Shown one piece after another: positions 1 through 11,360 of a stretch of DNA of 64,000 nt; the stretch's first letter is position 1; each line of letters opens with the position of its first letter. The translations under genes were made by a program, and so were the position numbers. The stretch comes from Antedon mediterranea (Eukaryota; Echinodermata; Crinoidea; Comatulida; Antedonidae). The DNA is taken from the NCBI RefSeq assembly GCF_964355755.1, contig NC_092672.1, positions 38,438,501-38,502,500 of the forward strand, in the 5' to 3' direction. Below the pieces are notes generated by a model. That model was not told where the DNA came from. It made no database searches and saw only the letters and a program-made list of their open reading frames with translations.

Positions 1-754
1 TTGATGGTAATTATGAGCCAAATTTGTTCTGATATCAGCTTTATACACAGTACTCTCCAGCTTCCAAATCAAAGTCATCGACAAGAATGAACTTTTCAAA
101 TACAAGTGTTACGTCTTCTATGTGGTTTTATTAATTATTCTTAATAGTTGCAACTGCCCACACTCATCTGATTAGTAAATTAATCATATCCACATGACAT
201 TACTCGTGTGATGGCACAGACGACGATTTAACAACTAAATGAAACAATTCCAAACTGAATGTATGACACAACCATAACAATAACAAGCTGGCCAGTATAA
301 AAAAAAACAAACAAATAGAAAGTATCAACAATAAAAAACAAATAATGCATTATTCAACAAATAATTTTGGATTCTATCAATTTTAATTGTTCAGAGCAAA
401 TTAAATTATTTCTATTTTCTACAAACAATTTTCAAAAATTTGGAAATCACATGGTCAAGGTTCATAATCATATTTAATAAAAGGGACACTGACTGCAATT
501 TATTTATTTACCTTGACATGACCTCTGACCTTGTACAGACTTATGACTTCTTATCTGCTCTCCTAAAATTTTACAGTTGTGTGTTCCTCTCCTTTTAAAG
601 GCCCATATTAAATTATCATTTTCCTCAATCTCGCTCCATAATTATTATAAAAAAAGGTAGAAATACTGCAAGGTTTACAAATCTACATTGCGGTATACTT
701 GAGACCACTGTACTATCTTTAATGCTATTAAGTACCACTGTTATGGAAAACCAC

Positions 755-1165
755 TGAAAATAGAACAGTCAGACTTTACTATAATGAAATGGTCAGATCA
801 CTGTACTAAATAAAATTATCTCAAAGACCATTGAAGTTTAAAATAAAATGGTCAGACAAGTTTACTACAATGAAACGGTCAGACCACCAGGTACTAAATA
901 AAATTATCTCAAATACCACTGTACTAATAAAGCGGTCAGACCACTGGACTAAATAAAATTATCTCAAATACCACTGTACTAATAAAGCGGTCAGACCACT
1001 GTACTAAATAAAATTATCTCAAATACCACTGTACTTAATAAAGCGGTCAGACCACTGGACTAAATAAATTATCTAAAAGACCACTGTAGGCTAAACAAAG
1101 CAGTTAGACCACTGTACTAAATAAATCGGTCAGACCACTGTACTAAATAAAACGATCTCAAAGAC
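755..1165. repeat. Degenerate minisatellite, about 55-bp unit
   Basis: The phrases ACCACTGTACTAAATAAA, ATTATCTCAAA and GCGGTCAGACCACTG recur; TAAAATTATC falls at 811, 899, 954 and 1009 (spacing 55 where regular). It lies left of DEPDC5 exon C. No coding signal was seen in 1-1200 beyond this array. Confidence 0.8.
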
Positions 1166-1231
1166 AAGTGCAAGGCATTTACACAAAGCAATCGGGCACA
1201 ACTTAAGTATTTCAAACCTGTTGTGTCTTAC

Positions 1232-1261
1232 CTTCCTTGATTTGCTCCATTACTAAATCGA
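1232..1261 (-). other. Unresolved candidate exon
   Basis: A good donor (GGAAG|GTAAGA, intron from 1231) follows a short open frame containing ATGGAGCAAATCAAGGAAG. An acceptor-like TTTATAG ends at 1262. If spliced from DEPDC5 exon C it keeps frame, adding VDLVMEQIKE, but these residues do not resemble the next DEPDC5 segment that I know. The upstream 1,270-1,560 stretch is unusually CpG-rich, so it could instead be the first coding exon (MEQIKE) of another minus-strand transcript. Neither reading is established. Confidence 0.22.
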
Positions 1262-2508
1262 CTATAAACAAATCTAATGCGTGTAAGTCCCTAGCATGAC
1301 GTGATAACTATGCCTATTACACGCGTGCTACATCACACATAAACAAAGCTGTAGTAGTAAACATTAAGGAAGTCTAAATTACGTTGAGTTATCGACTCAT
1401 CGTTTGAACGCTGACTGACGAGAATTCAAGGAAATTAACCAATGACGATGAACGTGAGAGCGAGGAGGAAATTGAATCATGGTCCTTGCGCGTAGTAGCA
1501 GCACGCAGTCACGTTGTGTGATGTCATTTCACGTGAGAGGTCATTAGGGACGATCATTTGGAAATAGGGCAGAAAATTACAAATTATAAATAAATATGTG
1601 CAATAAAGTTAATAATCTACTAACAATTAATTATTTTTAAAAAAACAACATTTTTTAAGAACTTTCCTGATTGAAAGTAGAATAAGCTAAAAAAAAAATG
1701 TTCGACAATAAGTGGGATAGTTTTGATCAAAATATTATTAAATTTAATGGTTTATGAAAGAAATGTGTAAAGGGAAAACAATAAATGTTGTTTATGTTAC
1801 TTCTTTGCATTCTTTGCCAAAAGAAAAGATAAAGGAAGTAATCTTGACAACCATGTGGAATAAAATCAAGATCATGTTGTTTACAATATTGACAACATTG
1901 TCTCAATGCCAGAAAGGTAAACAAAATACCTGTCACATTGAACTATACAACACCTCTGGTCATTTTTAGTGGAGTAAATAAATAGGAAATGACTTTACAA
2001 TTACATTGCAAAAAATAAATGGGGAAAAGAAGAAATTCGTTCGTCGATGAAATCGTTAATTAAGTACAAATTATAAAAACCAAATTTGGCAACAGCACCA
2101 ATTCTGAATTTTTCCATCGCAGCTAACAAGACATTTAAAAACTATTAAATCACCATATTATAGGATATTTAGTAGACAGGAAATTTTAAGTCCCAGTGTT
2201 GGAAACGTTTTGTTGTTTTTTTTACGCATTTACAAACAGATTTACCTATGTAAATAATGGAACAGTCTGACAGTTGCATGAATGGTTGAATAATATTAAT
2301 CGTTTCCGAATAAAACCGTCAATGAGAGAACTTGTAGTAACCTCACTTTGACACAAATCAAAACATCCTGCTAAATTGTGCAAAAATAGCATTTACAATT
2401 GCTTCATTAATAAATTGTAATAGAAAAAAAAATGTATATACAATATGTACAGATGTATATCTATTTTTTTGGCAACATTTTTTGTTGTTTTTAGTTTCAA
2501 GGTTAGTA

Positions 2509-2590
2509 TTTTTCATGGTTTTCACAAGCGCCTTGAGAACTTTGTGGATATGTGCGCTTTATAAATCTTATTATCTTATCTTATCTATAT
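2509..2590 (+). mobile_element. 3' tail of an L2/CR1-type LINE or dependent SINE
   Basis: CACAAGCGCCTTGAGAAC, then GGATATGTGCGCTTTATAAA and a (TTATC)n tail form the well-known 3' end shape of L2/CR1-clade retrotransposons and their SINEs in aquatic animals. A second copy lies at 18,013-18,110 on the other strand. Only the 3' end is present. Confidence 0.5.
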
Positions 2591-3293
2591 ATGTACAAGC
2601 AACAATAATTGGACAGTCATGTACCAAAATTGAAAAAAACAAAAAATTGGCTGAAAACTGAGTTTACCAAAAAATACAATGACTGACATCAGTCTGTACA
2701 AACCAGTGACTAACAGACAGACTGACATAACCGACATAATAATGACTGAGTAAGAGTTTATCACTATTTGAAAACAATGAATATTTAAAGTTCTTTCCTG
2801 GATGTGGCCAATTAGAAAGAAGCATATGCTGACCATCATTCATGTATTATTGCTTGGGAGTACAGTTAATGTATACAGCTAATGTTTTCAAATTAACCAA
2901 CGGACCTGATCAATGATGAAATCATAAGGACATTGGTCAAAAGGTCAATGACACCAGGCTCTATTGTTCTGTCACCATAATAATCACAAACAAATTCTTG
3001 GAACAGAAACCAGAAAATTAAGTGATGAAATAATAATGAAAACTGAAAACACAACACAGAATCTAGTAAAAAGTTAAAGAGTTACTATTATAATTCTTAA
3101 AATGTTTACCAAAAGCTGAATGTGAATTAGTTACCTCTTACCATGTGTAGTAGAACTAACTAATGAAAGCATGTGATAAGAAATCGACCAATCAAACCGC
3201 AAGGATACACATACATAATACAGTATGCAAATCATTTACCATGACAACACATTCATTTGTGCATTGAGATAAACATTATCATTCTTCACATAC

Positions 3294-3346
3294 CTTTTTG
3301 TTTTTGAAGAAGTTCACCATTAAGGGAACGGACTTGCAGGAGTAGT
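3294..3346 (-). CDS. DEPDC5: DEPDC5 exon C
   Basis: This 53-bp exon follows an acceptor ending ATTTCAG and precedes donor GTATGT at 3293. Its first base completes Lys 41. The remaining 17 codons read LLLQVRSLNGELLQKQK, matching the LLLQVKSL segment of vertebrate DEPDC5, and it ends with one spare base. A 1,326-bp intron with a MITE copy and a SINE-like repeat separates it from exon B. No convincing next exon was seen between here and the left edge. Confidence 0.8.
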
Positions 3347-3794
3347 CTGAAATTCATAAATATAGAAATTATTATAACTGAATAAGAAATCTTAAACTAG
3401 CGGCTCTCTGTGATCCAATTGAGAAAGAACGTAATACTAAACACAGCATTGTATTAATAATGCTATGTTACTTTGGCACATTTCATTGAAAATGAAGCAT
3501 TTTTTAATAACTAAAGCTCTGTCCACACTAAGTATTAAACTTTATGTGACAAAAAAATGCAATGTGCCCATATATAGGCATGATGATGTCATATCACTAC
3601 CATTTGTGGGCATATCAACTAGTTTGATAGTATAGACAGAGCTTTAGCATTATTTTATTCATTTGTTGACTATTCATCTTTGAATCAGTAAATAAACATT
3701 AAAACCCGTAATATATTTTTTTAATGACTAAATTGAAACCCATAATACACAGTACATTGCTGCTTGGTTTATTTGTTTACAATTGGTCATCTTG

Positions 3795-3825
<31 letters not shown>

Positions 3826-6310
3826 TATTTTCATACTCATCCAACAGCAAGTAACCCGCCAATTACAGGATGGATAAACTATTTAATAATTTCACAAGAC
3901 AAACATTATTATTTCATACTCATCCAACAGCGAGTAACCCGCCAATTACAGGATGGATAAACTATTTAATAATTTCACAAGACAAACATATACACGATGC
4001 TCTACATAAACAAAGACTTATTACTAAGTCTTTGGGAGTGGAGTTGTAAATTGTCATGAGAAAAAAACCCTGACATATGACAGGACTTGAACCCAGGACC
4101 CTTAGATTGGTAGCCAAGCATCATAACCACAAAGCCACAGCTCCACTTCATTATAATAGTAACCATAGTAACTATATTTGCATATGACCTTGATTAGTCA
4201 TAATGAACTTACAATAGTAAACAGGTACTAAATCCATAAATCCAGACTCAATGACAAAAAAGGATATGAATATAGATTAATATGAATATTACTAATGGCG
4301 AAATGGCTAGTACTTATAAATAATATGTTTCCTGATTAAATTTATGCGAATATAGTTTAACCCTAATGATTTATATTTACACAGGAAGACGATTAACACA
4401 AAACTAATTAATTCTTTTTTATTTAATTAAAAGTTAAATTACAGTTCTAAGCTATACACCCCCACCCGCCTTGAGAACATGAAAGTGGGTAAATTTTGCG
4501 GGTCACACAACGTAATCCAACAACGGTAATTGTCAATCACCAATTACTGGAATTGGCTTGTTATACTATTATGGGTTTATGACTTTACATGCATTTGGTA
4601 GTATTCTGATTACTTAGTTTGAGTTGAAGAAACTCAATTAATATGTAAAAACAAACAATGTAAGTTACTCACTTATGTCTCTCATCCGGATGGAATATTT
4701 CAAGAACGTCCCCAACTTTGACATTTGGGAATTCTTTTGGGATGATAATTATTTCATCCTCTGAAAAATAAAATTATACAAATTTAACATTTAGAAAGTA
4801 ATTATTGGCCTTCAGAAAAAAACAATTAAGCTGATGTTAAAGCTCAGGTACAGGCATGAATTTTAAATATAATATTGGTTAATTGTACATAAATCAAATA
4901 TTTGTAACAGAAATCGAGACGAAAAAACATGAATTTCCCTTAATATGGTCAAATACAAAATTTTGCAAAATTGTCCATAAAAACCAGGAAGACTTTTTTC
5001 AGTAGTTAGGTAGTTAACCTAATGTAATAACATGTCTGGTGACTCCCTAGACGGTGAAAAAAGATGGTGGATATACGTTGGATAATTTTTTTTACATTTT
5101 TTTACCACACCGTACCACATAGCTTTTTAAAATGCCTCTCTATTTACAAAATTTGTGTACAAAAGAATAGAGATTTAGATCACCTGGCCTTTAAGCTCTA
5201 TCTACACTATCAAACAAAATGTGATGTGCCCATATATGGACATGATGATGTCACATATCACTACCATATTTGAACATGTCACTACCATATTTGGGCACAT
5301 CACACTTTTTTTGTCAAACTAGTTTGATAATGTAGACATGCAGAGCTTTAGGCCAACTTATGGTTGTGCAAAAATTCCCAATTATGCGTTTGCAAAGAAA
5401 TTCAGAATAGGTCCTTTATAAACTAGTATCATTGTTTTCAAATAAATGCATTCATTCATGCAAACAGGAAAGATTTTAAGTAGAATACAGAATGGTTAAG
5501 TATGGTCTTGATAAGTACACTCACTAAAGTTCTGTTGTATTGAGAGGAGTGAGACTACATTCAGTTTACACAGTAGCTGTTAATAATGTTTATTCTACAT
5601 AGTAAACATTATACACTGTGTTAATCAAACAAATAATATGCAACTATAATGATAATGTACTTTCTCAACTACTATGTGATTTTAGTAGGATGTATTTTGT
5701 TGATATTTTTTGGTTACACCTTCCCAAGTACAGTCTGCTACTTATACAGTTACCATACATTATTACTGATTAATTAATTTCTATTTTACTACACTCAATT
5801 AGTCAAAGGTAGATTAAGCAAGGAGTTGTAAAAATATGTAATTATATTTATAACTCCCTGGATTAAGCTATGAAGGGTAGATAAGAAAGTACAAGGGATG
5901 GATTAAGAAGGTCAGGGTTGTCTGCACTGGAGGAGATATATATTCTTGTTCATTTGCTTTTTAAAAATTGTCCAACTAGGAATGCAATGGTAAATACATT
6001 ATACATCTTCAAGACATTGATGTATAACTTCTAGGATTCTTCTCTTTTTTTTGCATTTTTTAAAATTTGTTTATTTTAAAACAAAAGTATATTAATCATT
6101 TAACTTTACTTTATTTTTGTCAAATTTTTACGTTTTATTTGAAAGAAGAAATGTTATTTGAAATAAAATGATATAATCATCACACTGTACTACTGGGTCC
6201 AGTATACTGAGTCCAGTATGCAGTGCAAACACAACCTTTTATAATGTTTAAAAATCAAAACAAGTTGTAAGCTTACCACTGAAGGACTTGTTATGGACCA
6301 CCAATTTCAT
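3294..6310 (-). CDS. DEPDC5: DEPDC5/Iml1 (GATOR1 subunit), N-terminal part, 3 coding exons
   Basis: Joined coding exons 6310-6277, 4760-4673 and 3346-3294 read 58 residues beginning MKLVVHNKSFS, continuing through IIIIPKEFPNVKVGDVLEI to KLLLQVRSL. From memory, this follows the N-terminus of vertebrate DEPDC5 closely (KLVIHKK, then an acidic pair and a hydrophobic stretch, PKVFP, KLGDIVEI, a His-Pro, LLLQVKSL). Phases agree at each join: 1 base left after exon A, 2 after exon B, 1 after exon C. All borders are GT-AG. In characterised animals DEPDC5 joins NPRL2 and NPRL3 in GATOR1, the GTPase-activating complex for RagA/B that restrains mTORC1 at the lysosome when amino acids are low. Only about 58 of roughly 1,600 expected residues are here; the next exon was not found and is probably left of the window. 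The start is slightly shorter than in human, and an in-frame TAG lies five codons upstream. Confidence 0.82.
3511..3647. mobile_element. Palindromic MITE family A, copy 1
   Basis: Terminal inverted repeats CTAAAGCTCTGTC and GACAGAGCTTTAG enclose the family core (TATAGGCATGATGATGTC, TATCACTACCAT). It lies in the DEPDC5 intron between exons B and C. Eight copies of this family occur in the window; no protein is encoded. Confidence 0.8.
3798..4152 (-). mobile_element. tRNA-headed SINE with A-tail
   Basis: Read on the minus strand, a tRNA-like head (GGAGCTGTGGCTTTGTGG as a degraded A box, GGGTTCAAGTCCTG as a good B box) is followed by a body and a run of about 27 A (plus-strand T run 3800-3826). 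The last part contains an 83-bp tandem duplication (TCATACTCATCCAACAG at 3831 and 3914). The structure is that of a SINE transcribed by RNA polymerase III. Target-site repeats are not clear. Confidence 0.55.
4673..4760 (-). CDS. DEPDC5: DEPDC5 exon B
   Basis: This 88-bp exon is bounded by an acceptor reading TTTTTCAG just upstream of 4760 and a donor GTGAGT starting at 4672. It completes a Glu codon from exon A, then encodes 28 residues from DEIIIIPKEF to DERH and leaves two bases of a Lys codon. This is the most diagnostic DEPDC5 segment here: the PK-FP, K-GD and EI-HP positions all match the vertebrate protein. The flanking DNA is AT-rich with stops in all frames, so the open stretch stands out. 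Confidence 0.82.
5191..5351. mobile_element. Palindromic MITE family A, copy 2
   Basis: TTAAGCTCTATCTACACTAT at the left and a matching inverted GTAGACATGCAGAGCTTTA at the right enclose the core with GGACATGATGATGTCACA. The right arm carries a small insertion. The copy sits in DEPDC5 intron 1. Confidence 0.8.
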
Positions 6311-6452
6311 GTTGCCAACATGTTTCTACTACGCACCACTATGTATTATGCTTGCGGACTGCAAATCTCACGTTTTCAACACGTCTCCACCGCAAACCAG
6401 TAAGCACATACTTGTGTTTACAAAATGATTATTAGTTAAATTAGTCTAGTTT
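6277..6452 (-). CDS. DEPDC5: DEPDC5 exon A: 5' UTR and start codon
   Basis: Coding part 6310-6277 gives 11 residues (MKLVVHNKSFS) plus one base, ending AGTG|GTAAGC. The proposed 5' border is the pyrimidine-rich acceptor ending CTCTTTCAG at 6455-6453, so 6452-6311 would be untranslated. An in-frame TAG at 6327-6325 argues that 6310 is the true start if the exon is continuous. The coding part is firm because it joins in phase to exon B and completes the recognisable DEPDC5 N-terminus. The acceptor is inferred; another AG nearer the start is possible. Confidence 0.72.
6307..6321 (-). promoter_or_regulatory. Four-codon upstream ORF overlapping the DEPDC5 start
   Basis: ATG TTG GCA ACA TGA begins at 6321. 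Its stop codon overlaps the DEPDC5 ATG by two bases (ATGA). If 6321 is in the mature leader, ribosomes ending here would be positioned directly on the main start codon, an arrangement that elsewhere allows termination-reinitiation. The overlap is seen; any effect on translation is inferred. Confidence 0.4.
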
Positions 6453-7909
6453 CTGAAAGAGAAAATAATACTTTTAGTTACAAGTCTTTTGTAGAGGCAG
6501 TTGAGGAAACATACTGTACTATACTATACTGTTAGTGTAATGATGATGATGGTCATGTAAAAACAATATACAATGAATACCAACAATTAAATAAAGCTGA
6601 TCTTTGCTGGAATCAACTTTAAAAGATTCGTAAAAATCTCCAAAAAAATAATAAAGCTGTAATGCATCAAACAGTATAGTTCCATTGATATAATACAGTA
6701 TACTTTTGTGTAGATATCTCAGATTACTGTTTTTTACTGGTGACTCACAGATACAGATTGTGTACTTAAATTAAATTAATCATATACAGTCAGGAATCTT
6801 TCCAGGTCTTCACTGGTAAAGGTCACTAAATGCCATAGCTGTAAATGATTTCTTTTGGTTATTATCTATTTGATTTTGAAACTTAAAACAGTTAATGAAA
6901 AAGTTTGTTTTCTAGTGTACCCCTTTCTCCATATGTATTCGTCTTTTACCAATATTTTATCAGTACCTGATGATGATCTATGGTCGAAAGTACTCGTACA
7001 ATAATATTTTATTTTGAGGCAGAAACAAGAAATGTGTCTGTTTTATTTTTATAATAAAAAAGTATGTATATGATACACAATTGTGTTATTTAATATTCTA
7101 TATTTTTTTCAGAGAGGCTGAATCAGAGCTGAGGTACTGCCACACACACTCACCAATATTATCATATATTAACAAAAATATATTAATTAATATCACAACT
7201 TAAAACTTAAATTCTGAATGTTCTTAATCTTAAATGTATATTTTCAATTTTCTTACAAATTTTAAACTGCAAAATATTAATAAACAAAAATCATGATCAA
7301 ACTGAAAGAGCTCACTTAAATTACCATTAAATTACAAGAAAGAAGTATACACATAATACGTGATCTGAGAGGTAGCCTGGGAAGGCAATCAAGGTCGGCG
7401 ACCAAAACTTGTTTAACAGTCAATTCAATCAAGGTGAAATACTGCCTGCCGTCGGTCGGTGGTGGTGCCTAGCTAGGCATAATTTTGACAAGTACAATGC
7501 CTAAAATAAAATGATTCGGGCCAAACTAGGTTAGTTGTGTACAAAGAGTTCTGCAGCCTAACATTTAACAATAATTGAATATTAACCGTTAATTTGTTCT
7601 ACCTGCAAACCGTTGTGTTGACGGAAATCGTCAGCATATTGTAGTAGTATCGCTAATTTTTACTACTACAACAAGACTCGTGTGTGGTGCAATGTTTTTG
7701 TTATGACGGTCGACGAGTACGCGACGACGACATCACGGCTGGTCATTCAACCGTGACAAGATAGCAAACCTAATTTTGATACAACAAACAAACAAAATAA
7801 TTACCGAAACAGAATGTAGCTATACTCGCTCCATAATTAGTCAACGATTATATTTTTAATTACTAATTAATAACAATCCAATGTTGTACGCCAAAATCAT
7901 GTTTCTTAC

Positions 7910-8038
7910 CAGTTCTGCTGCAGCGAAATATCTCTCCGACGTGCGTGACCTCTATAATTATGAAAAACGAGGTGAACGGCCATGACCTCAGTTTGAACTC
8001 TATGCTTGGTTGATCAAGCTCCAGGGACCAAAACAGAC
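7910..8038 (-). other. Probable DEPDC5 5' leader exon
   Basis: A good donor (CAGAACTG|GTAAGA, intron starting at 7909) lies about 1.46 kb upstream of the exon A acceptor on the same strand, in a stretch with more CpG than its surroundings. It is a natural candidate for the first, mostly untranslated exon and marks the likely promoter region. It contains an ATG at 7983 followed by an open frame to the donor (MAVHLVFHNYRGHARR and onward) that does not resemble DEPDC5. That frame may be a leader peptide or chance. The transcription start is not visible, so the 5' limit is approximate. Confidence 0.4.
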
Positions 8039-8443
8039 GACGTCGTTCATAAATTAATTAATAATATTAATATCCATTCTTTTTATTTACACCTAATTTG
8101 GTATATAATTCGTTTATGCTCACAATTGATGAGTGACTATAGCAACTAAATAATACAGTCGGCCATAATAGGCGAGCTACTCCCGGCTAGCTTTTACGAC
8201 AGTACTTATTTTGCCAATTGATTTAAACTAAGATCATTTTTGTATCCCTTTTCTACTAGCCTATTAATTCAGATGAAACATAACATTTATATTTATGTTT
8301 CTGTTTTCAAAGCAAAATCCGAGGCTCTCCCAGCACTAAAAGGTTCTGCCACAGCCATTTTGGGATGCATTGATGTGTGGTGGAAAGAGGGACGTATAAT
8401 TCTGTGAACCCCCAAACACAGCATATCTTTAACTCTATTCCAC

Positions 8444-8516
8444 CGACCAGCGTGGGAATCGAACCCACGACATTCGTGTTACTAACATGACGCTCAGTCG
8501 ACTGAGCTAACTGGTC
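8444..8516 (-). tRNA. tRNA-Thr(AGT)-like sequence, gene or SINE head
   Basis: A 73-base cloverleaf can be drawn. The acceptor stem is GACCAGT/GCTGGTC, the D arm is GCTC-AGTCGACT-GAGC, and the anticodon loop TTAGTAA reads anticodon AGT (Thr). The T arm is GTGGG-TTCGATT-CCCAC. The anticodon stem has one A-C mismatch. No run of four T follows within about 40 bases, as a working tRNA gene would need, so a recent tRNA-derived SINE head is at least as likely. No second copy was seen in the window. Confidence 0.5.
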
Positions 8517-8741
8517 ATCTTGCTTTTAACTGGGTTAATATGTCTATTTATGACGTAATGATGAATTACGTAATACACGTATAATTAAATAGACTAATAT
8601 CAGCTGTTCAGTCATGTACGGTTTGCTCAGTTTTTGCATCTCTTAATTCGGTTCAATTTTTTTTTATGGAAAATGAAAATTTAAGTGGACTTTTAAAAAA
8701 AGTCTGAAATTGCTTCACTGTTTAGTACACTTGATGGGCAG

Positions 8742-8832
8742 GAAAAGGTGTATAGCGCCCTCTATACGCCATACGCGATGTCTTGTGACGTGTAGAAAAA
8801 GTATTATAGTGCCCTCTATATGCCATACGTGA
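8742..8832. repeat. Duplicated TATAGCGCCCTCTATACGCC motif
   Basis: TATAGCGCCCTCTATACGCC then CATACGCGAT is followed about 60 bases later by TATAGTGCCCTCTATATGCC then CATACGTGAT. The second copy differs mostly at former CpG positions, as expected from CpG decay. Confidence 0.6.
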
Positions 8833-9440
8833 TTCGATAGTAGCGTATTGTCTCTCATGAGAGATGATAAGAGTTAAATCTTATATATTTAATAGAACTA
8901 GCCTAATGATGCACAATAACCAAGCACAAATCTCGTATTTCATCTCGCTTCCTCACAGTGGTTAATAATTGTTTATTTTAATTCCAAACTCAAATACGAC
9001 TGCAATTAATTTTGCATATGATTTATGAGCGCGATTAAGATCCAATCAAAAAAGTAATTTTCTGTAATGAATCTATAGACACAATGGAATTGCATAAGAA
9101 AGACAAATCAGAGGATACAATTCAAATAAATGACACTTAAAAATAATATTTTAAAAAAATGTTTTCCGTTCTGGCCGATTCCTTAACGATAATGATCGCA
9201 TTGAACACAAAATAGCCTCATTGTTTAGGGGAACGAACAATACATTATTTTAGAACATCATTAAAATAAAAAGCAATTAAGGTCTATACATATTATTATA
9301 AATAGACAAAGCTTAAAATTATTTTGAACATTCGCCGATTGTAAGCTTTGATAAACCACGAAGTTGGTCGTCTTCTGATAAAACAGAAAACTCTTTCTAT
9401 GAGCATTTGACGTCATGCATTACGTATTTTCTGTTTCTCT

Positions 9441-9880
9441 ACTTTGTTCCCACTAACGACGCAACAAGGACGACGTAAAGCTTGGTTTCCCACAAGAGAC
9501 GCAACGCAAGGACGACTTAAGTCTGTTTTCCTGTCGACGTTATTCGACGCTATCGTTAACAATAATCGGCGATCATCTACGTAAACATTGAAATGTTAAC
9601 GATTTACAGGAAAAGGTACTCGCTATTGTTATCATTTCAACTTGATCGTTTTCAAATGATCATCGTTGAACTGTTAACGATCAACGACGACAACGTCGAA
9701 TAACGTCGACAGGAAAACAGGCTGTAAAGCTTGGTTCCCATTGAGACGAACCGCAAGGACGACTTAAAGCTTGGTTCCAACTGACGCTGACGCAACGCAA
9801 GGACGTAACGCAACGCAAGTGATTTGACGAATCACAAGCAAAAGATTATCAGACTGTCGCTTATCATTGAACCAAGCTTA
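9441..9880. mobile_element. Composite of palindromic MITE family B
   Basis: Several arms of the family B repeat (TTGGTTCCCACTAACGACGC, ACGCAACGCAAGGACG and the inverse GAACCAAGCTTA) are present. A separate hairpin element at 9523-9720 is inserted among them. The arrangement implies at least two rounds of insertion. No coding potential was seen. Confidence 0.7.
9523..9720. mobile_element. Nested hairpin element inside a family B MITE
   Basis: CTGTTTTCCTGTCGACGTTA at the left end is repeated inverted at the right (GTCGACAGGAAAACAG). Inner arms also pair (ATCGTTAAC/GTTAACGAT). The 198-bp unit looks like an independent MITE. A target-site duplication is not clear. Confidence 0.65.
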
Positions 9881-11360
9881 GCGCAAAGCAAGCGTCAATT
9901 AGTTGTGGCGCTCTTACCATACGTCCTCCTGCGTTGAATTGCGCGGCGTCTTGTCATGGAAACGTTGCTGTTTCGTACGATGTATATGTGAAACTTATTT
10001 AGGCATTATTATAAACGAAAATAATTCAATAATTCTTGGTTTAAAAAAAACTACGAGGCCTACTGTTTCAATATTTAGTTATTTTAGGTAATATAACAAC
10101 CTGATCTACAACTAATAAACGTCTTCGTGGAATTCATAAAATACCAAAATGAAAGTTATTAGTAGGTGGCCTAGTAATGTGATAACACTTTAACAGAGAA
10201 TAACATATCTTGATGTAGTCGAGTACCTGATACAATCCTTATTAAAACAACCAAGAAACAACTGTGTCTGTATTGTGGTATATCGTTACGAGTGTTTGTT
10301 TTCCACTACGGGTACTACGTATGCGTTTTGAAACTTAAGTACTTTTACTTATCTACAAATTTAGATTTAAATGGCATAACGACCCAAGACTATGTATCCA
10401 GCGTAGGAATTGCCCAGGGGCCTATGGTGTTCTGGGGCGTCGCTAATTTGCGCGTACTTGCACGCGTACCGCACCTGGACGACTGATCAAACCGGTAGAT
10501 TAACACGTTTGCTATCATAAAAGTTGTTTAGTTCGGCCTAGAAATAATATTTGTATATGACAAACATCATAATTGCTCTAAATATGCCATATTTATCTGA
10601 TTTCGTCCATACCTTATTAGTAAAAAATGATTGATTTATTCGTAATTTAAGAAATTAACAATTTTGATTTTTAGTTTGAGTGAATGATCGATACCAACCG
10701 CTACACACGTTTCTATCGTTTTGTGTATTATTATTATTATTGTCAGCTGAATTTTAATTATAATAATATCTGCATAAAATAGTTTTTCTCAGACTGCTAA
10801 CAGTTTGTCTAAGGAAGACGAAGCATTATTAAGACTGCACGCACGTACAAGAGAAACTGACGTAACATTATTTTAAATACGCAGACTTGACGCATGGAAG
10901 CGTGGATTGAAACGTTATCAAATAATTACCATAGTATATTATTGTTGATAAACAATTCTATAGAATTATATTTATATTATTTACTTTATCGTTTTGATTT
11001 AGCTTTTCGCTTTTTTTTTTTTTGTATCTCCATTGAGATCCAACCACTGATACCACAGCATTGTCATTTGTTCAGTAATTTGCCTTTGGATTTATATTAT
11101 TATTATTGTTATTATTATTTATATTACTGTTTTTTTATATCTGTTAAACAAGAACGGCTATCGACATATTTTGTATTATTTGTGTTACGTTACATTTATT
11201 ACATATTTCTTCACCAAGGTCAGTCATACGCGTTGAAAGCACTCTCACGTGTAGACTTGTTGGAAACGGCTGCCCTAAATAAACGAAAATATGACATACA
11301 CAAAAGAAAACGTACACACACCTAACATATCTCAAACACCATGTCTACTTGTGAAAGATC

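Noticed and set aside
1-130. Minus-strand stretch reading KFILVDDFDLEAGEYCV then stop
   Set aside because: Looks coding-like for a few codons but has no splice borders and does not match the next DEPDC5 segment.
10894-11325. 143-codon plus-strand open frame
   Set aside because: Dominated by Tyr, Leu, Phe and Ile runs from AT-rich triplets (LYYYYCYYYLYYCFF). No family features and no splice context.
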